Shown here: positions 62,700 through 64,000 of the stretch, piece by piece
How positions within the stretch are numbered: the stretch's first letter is position 1
Layout: each line of letters begins with the position of its first letter
Assembly (NCBI RefSeq): GCF_022760965.1
Contig: NZ_JAKVIJ010000003.1
Location: forward strand, 62,001-126,000
From: Simplicispira sedimenti
GTDB lineage: Bacteria > Pseudomonadota > Gammaproteobacteria > Burkholderiales > Burkholderiaceae_C
Direction of reading: 5' to 3'
DNA length: 64,000 nt
Made by a program: the position numbers and the translations under genes
The notes under the pieces: model-generated
What the model saw: the letters and a program-made list of their open reading frames with translations, nothing else
Database searches by the model: none
What the model was told of the DNA's origin: nothing

Positions 62700-62762
62700 T
62701 TTGGCCTCCAGCGCCCGTCCTGATTGCGCGAGCAGCTATTGATTTATGAGTATTTGTGGGTG
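62694..62762 (-). repeat. Family-1 dispersed repeat, copy K, carrying the ybeY start
   Basis: Read on the minus strand: AATAGCTGCTCGCGCAATC, GGCGCTGGAGGCCAAAATGG. Its conserved GGAGGCCAAAATG is the ribosome-binding site and start codon of ybeY. Its other end abuts the ybeZ stop. Confidence 0.9.
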
Positions 62763-63713
62763 TCAGTCGGCGCTGCGGCGGCCTCGCTGGGCGTCGTAGG
62801 CATCGACGATGCGCGCCACCAGCGGGTGGCGCACCACGTCGGCACTGGTGAAGCGTGTCACCGCGATGCCCTTGACGCGCTTGAGCACCCGTTCGGCGTC
62901 GACCAGGCCGCTCAGCGCCCCCTTGGGCAGGTCGATCTGGCTCACGTCGCCGGTGACGACGGCGCGCGAGCCGAAGCCGATGCGCGTGAGGAACATCTTC
63001 ATCTGTTCGGGCGTGGTGTTCTGCGCCTCGTCGAGGATGACGAAGGCGTTGTTCAGCGTGCGCCCGCGCATGAAGGCCAGCGGCGCGATTTCCAGCGCAT
63101 TGCGCTCGAAGGCCTTCTGTACCTTGTCGTAGCCCATGAGGTCGTAGAGGGCGTCGTACAGCGGGCGCAGGTAGGGGTCCACCTTCTGCGCGAGGTCGCC
63201 GGGCAGGAAGCCCAGGCGCTCGCCTGCTTCCACGGCCGGTCGCGTGAGCACGATGCGCTGCACGTTGCTGCGTTCCAGGGCATCGACCGCGCAGGCCACG
63301 GCGAGGTAGGTCTTGCCGGTGCCCGCCGGGCCGATGCCGAAGGTGATGTCGTGCGTGGCGATGTTGTCGAGGTACAGGGCCTGCGTGGGTGTGCGCGCGC
63401 GCAGGTCGGCGCGGCGGGTGTTCAGCGGCGCCGGGCCGCCCTCGGTTTCGGCGGCCAGGGCGCTGTCGCCCACCAGCATGAGCTGCAGGTGCTCTTCGGT
63501 GATGGGGCGGTCGGCCAGTTCGTAGACGGCCTGCAGCACCTCCAGCGCCTGCGTGGCGCGGGCCTTCGGGCCGTCCACCTTGAACTGCTCGTGCCGGTGC
63601 GCAATGCTCACCTGCAGCGCCGCCTCGATGGTGCGCAGGTGGCTGTCGGCCGGGCCGCACAGGTGCGTGAGGCGGATGTTGTTGTGGGGGGTGAAGGTGT
63701 GGCGCAGTATCAC
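62763..63713 (-). CDS. ybeZ: PhoH family protein YbeZ (ATPase)
   Basis: A 316-residue PhoH-type P-loop ATPase, likely a helicase partner of YbeY. Walker A is GIGPAGTGKTYLAVA and Walker B FVILDEAQNTTPEQMKMF; LTRIGFGSRAVVTGDVSQIDLP follows. I use GTG 63713, giving the family start MILRHTFTPHNN, with GGGAT upstream; an ATG at 63761 would overlap ruvA. It is divergent from ruvA by 47 bp. The stop lies one base from a family-1 repeat. Confidence 0.95.
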   Translation of the reverse strand: MILRHTFTPHNNIRLTHLCGPADSHLRTIEAALQVSIAHRHEQFKVDGPKARATQALEVLQAVYELADRPITEEHLQLMLVGDSALAAETEGGPAPLNTRRADLRARTPTQALYLDNIATHDITFGIGPAGTGKTYLAVACAVDALERSNVQRIVLTRPAVEAGERLGFLPGDLAQKVDPYLRPLYDALYDLMGYDKVQKAFERNALEIAPLAFMRGRTLNNAFVILDEAQNTTPEQMKMFLTRIGFGSRAVVTGDVSQIDLPKGALSGLVDAERVLKRVKGIAVTRFTSADVVRHPLVARIVDAYDAQRGRRSAD

Positions 63714-63760
63714 GCGGATAATCCCAGTCGTTGGCCGCCTCGTCGCGGCAAAGGATTTCA

Positions 63761-64000
63761 ATGATAGGCAAATTGACCGGCCAGCTGCTGGAAAAGAACC
63801 CGCCCGAAGTGCTGGTGGACTGTCATGGCGTGGGCTACGAGGTGCAGGTGCCCATGAGCACGTTCTACAACCTGCCTGCGGTGGGCCAGACGGTGAGCCT
63901 GCTCACCCAGTTCATCGTGCGCGAGGATGCGCAATTGCTGTATGGCTTTGCCACGGCGCGCGAGCGCGCGGCGTTTCGTGAACTCATCAAGATATCCGGC
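63761..64000 (+). CDS. ruvA: Holliday junction branch migration protein RuvA, 3' end cut by window edge
   Basis: The first 80 codons of RuvA, which binds Holliday junctions and loads the RuvB motor. MIGKLTGQLLEKNPPEVLVD and VPMSTFYNLPAVG form the N-terminal OB fold, followed by LLTQFIVREDAQLLYGFAT and RERAAFRELIKISG, all diagnostic. AAGGA five bases before ATG 63761 fixes the start. The rest lies beyond the window. Confidence 0.95.
   Translation, partial: MIGKLTGQLLEKNPPEVLVDCHGVGYEVQVPMSTFYNLPAVGQTVSLLTQFIVREDAQLLYGFATARERAAFRELIKISG

Overview
The window is a dense, G+C-rich chromosomal stretch (roughly two thirds G+C by eye) with protein-coding genes nearly end to end. I saw no rRNA or tRNA gene, CRISPR array, intact insertion sequence or prophage. 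Gene content points to a betaproteobacterium of the family Comamonadaceae (Acidovorax/Comamonas-like): a PHA-system small protein, a Liv-type ABC importer operon that also carries AMP-forming enzymes, many c-di-GMP and chemotaxis proteins, a DUF1840 protein, and the ybeZ(phoH)-ybeY / ruvA arrangement. The taxonomic placement is inference from gene families, not from a marker alignment.

Layout. 1-5.1 kb: a truncated wax-ester synthase/DGAT gene divergent from an acyl-CoA-binding protein, a 53-aa basic protein, and a tight minus-strand operon arsC - MFS transporter - HExxH lipoprotein peptidase - PHA-system protein. 5.1-14.3 kb: two divergent DJ-1-fold proteins, an Lrp regulator divergent from an EamA exporter, DUF1840 and DUF2855 proteins, a chemoreceptor, and two tandem APH-fold kinases (srkA first). 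14.4-20 kb: htpG, a DHH phosphoesterase, an alpha/beta hydrolase and an rRNA pseudouridine synthase. 20-25.7 kb: a second chemoreceptor and a translationally coupled operon of DUF4394 lipoprotein, cupredoxin-like protein and membrane GGDEF/EAL protein. 25.8-36.6 kb: a Crp/Fnr regulator divergent from a Tat-exported binding protein, then a seven-gene operon (acyl-CoA ligase, LivG, LivH, LivM, binding protein, LivF, PaaK-like protein). A near-identical 16-bp palindrome precedes both the binding-protein gene and this operon. 36.7-41 kb: ohrR-ohr with an OhrR operator, a 3-hydroxybutyryl-CoA dehydrogenase and a GMC oxidoreductase. 41-48 kb: hemerythrin, a PNPOx-GAF fusion operon with an ABC-2 permease, purT on the opposite strand, and the ABC ATPase. 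46.9-51.7 kb: an operon of PAS-GGDEF-EAL, AMP nucleosidase, GGDEF cyclase and that ATPase. 51.8-64 kb: an MgtC/DUF4010 membrane protein, dbpA, an ankyrin protein, a GlcG-type protein, a two-component system, a CDF transporter, dtd, an MFS and a TSUP transporter, ybeY, ybeZ and the start of ruvA.

The most striking non-gene signal is two dispersed repeat families. Family 1 (11 copies recognised, about 60-70 bp) has the core ATAGCTnnTnGCGCTT...AAGCGCTnGAGGCCATTTTT. It usually abuts stop codons, supplies the stop codon of dtd and the ribosome-binding site and start of ybeY, and lies in frame inside srkA and the peptidase gene. Family 2 (6 copies, about 100-190 bp) sits 5-12 nt after stop codons in five of six cases, always in the same polarity. 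It folds into three consecutive hairpins whose central stem varies in sequence but keeps its pairing, which is the signature of a conserved RNA structure.
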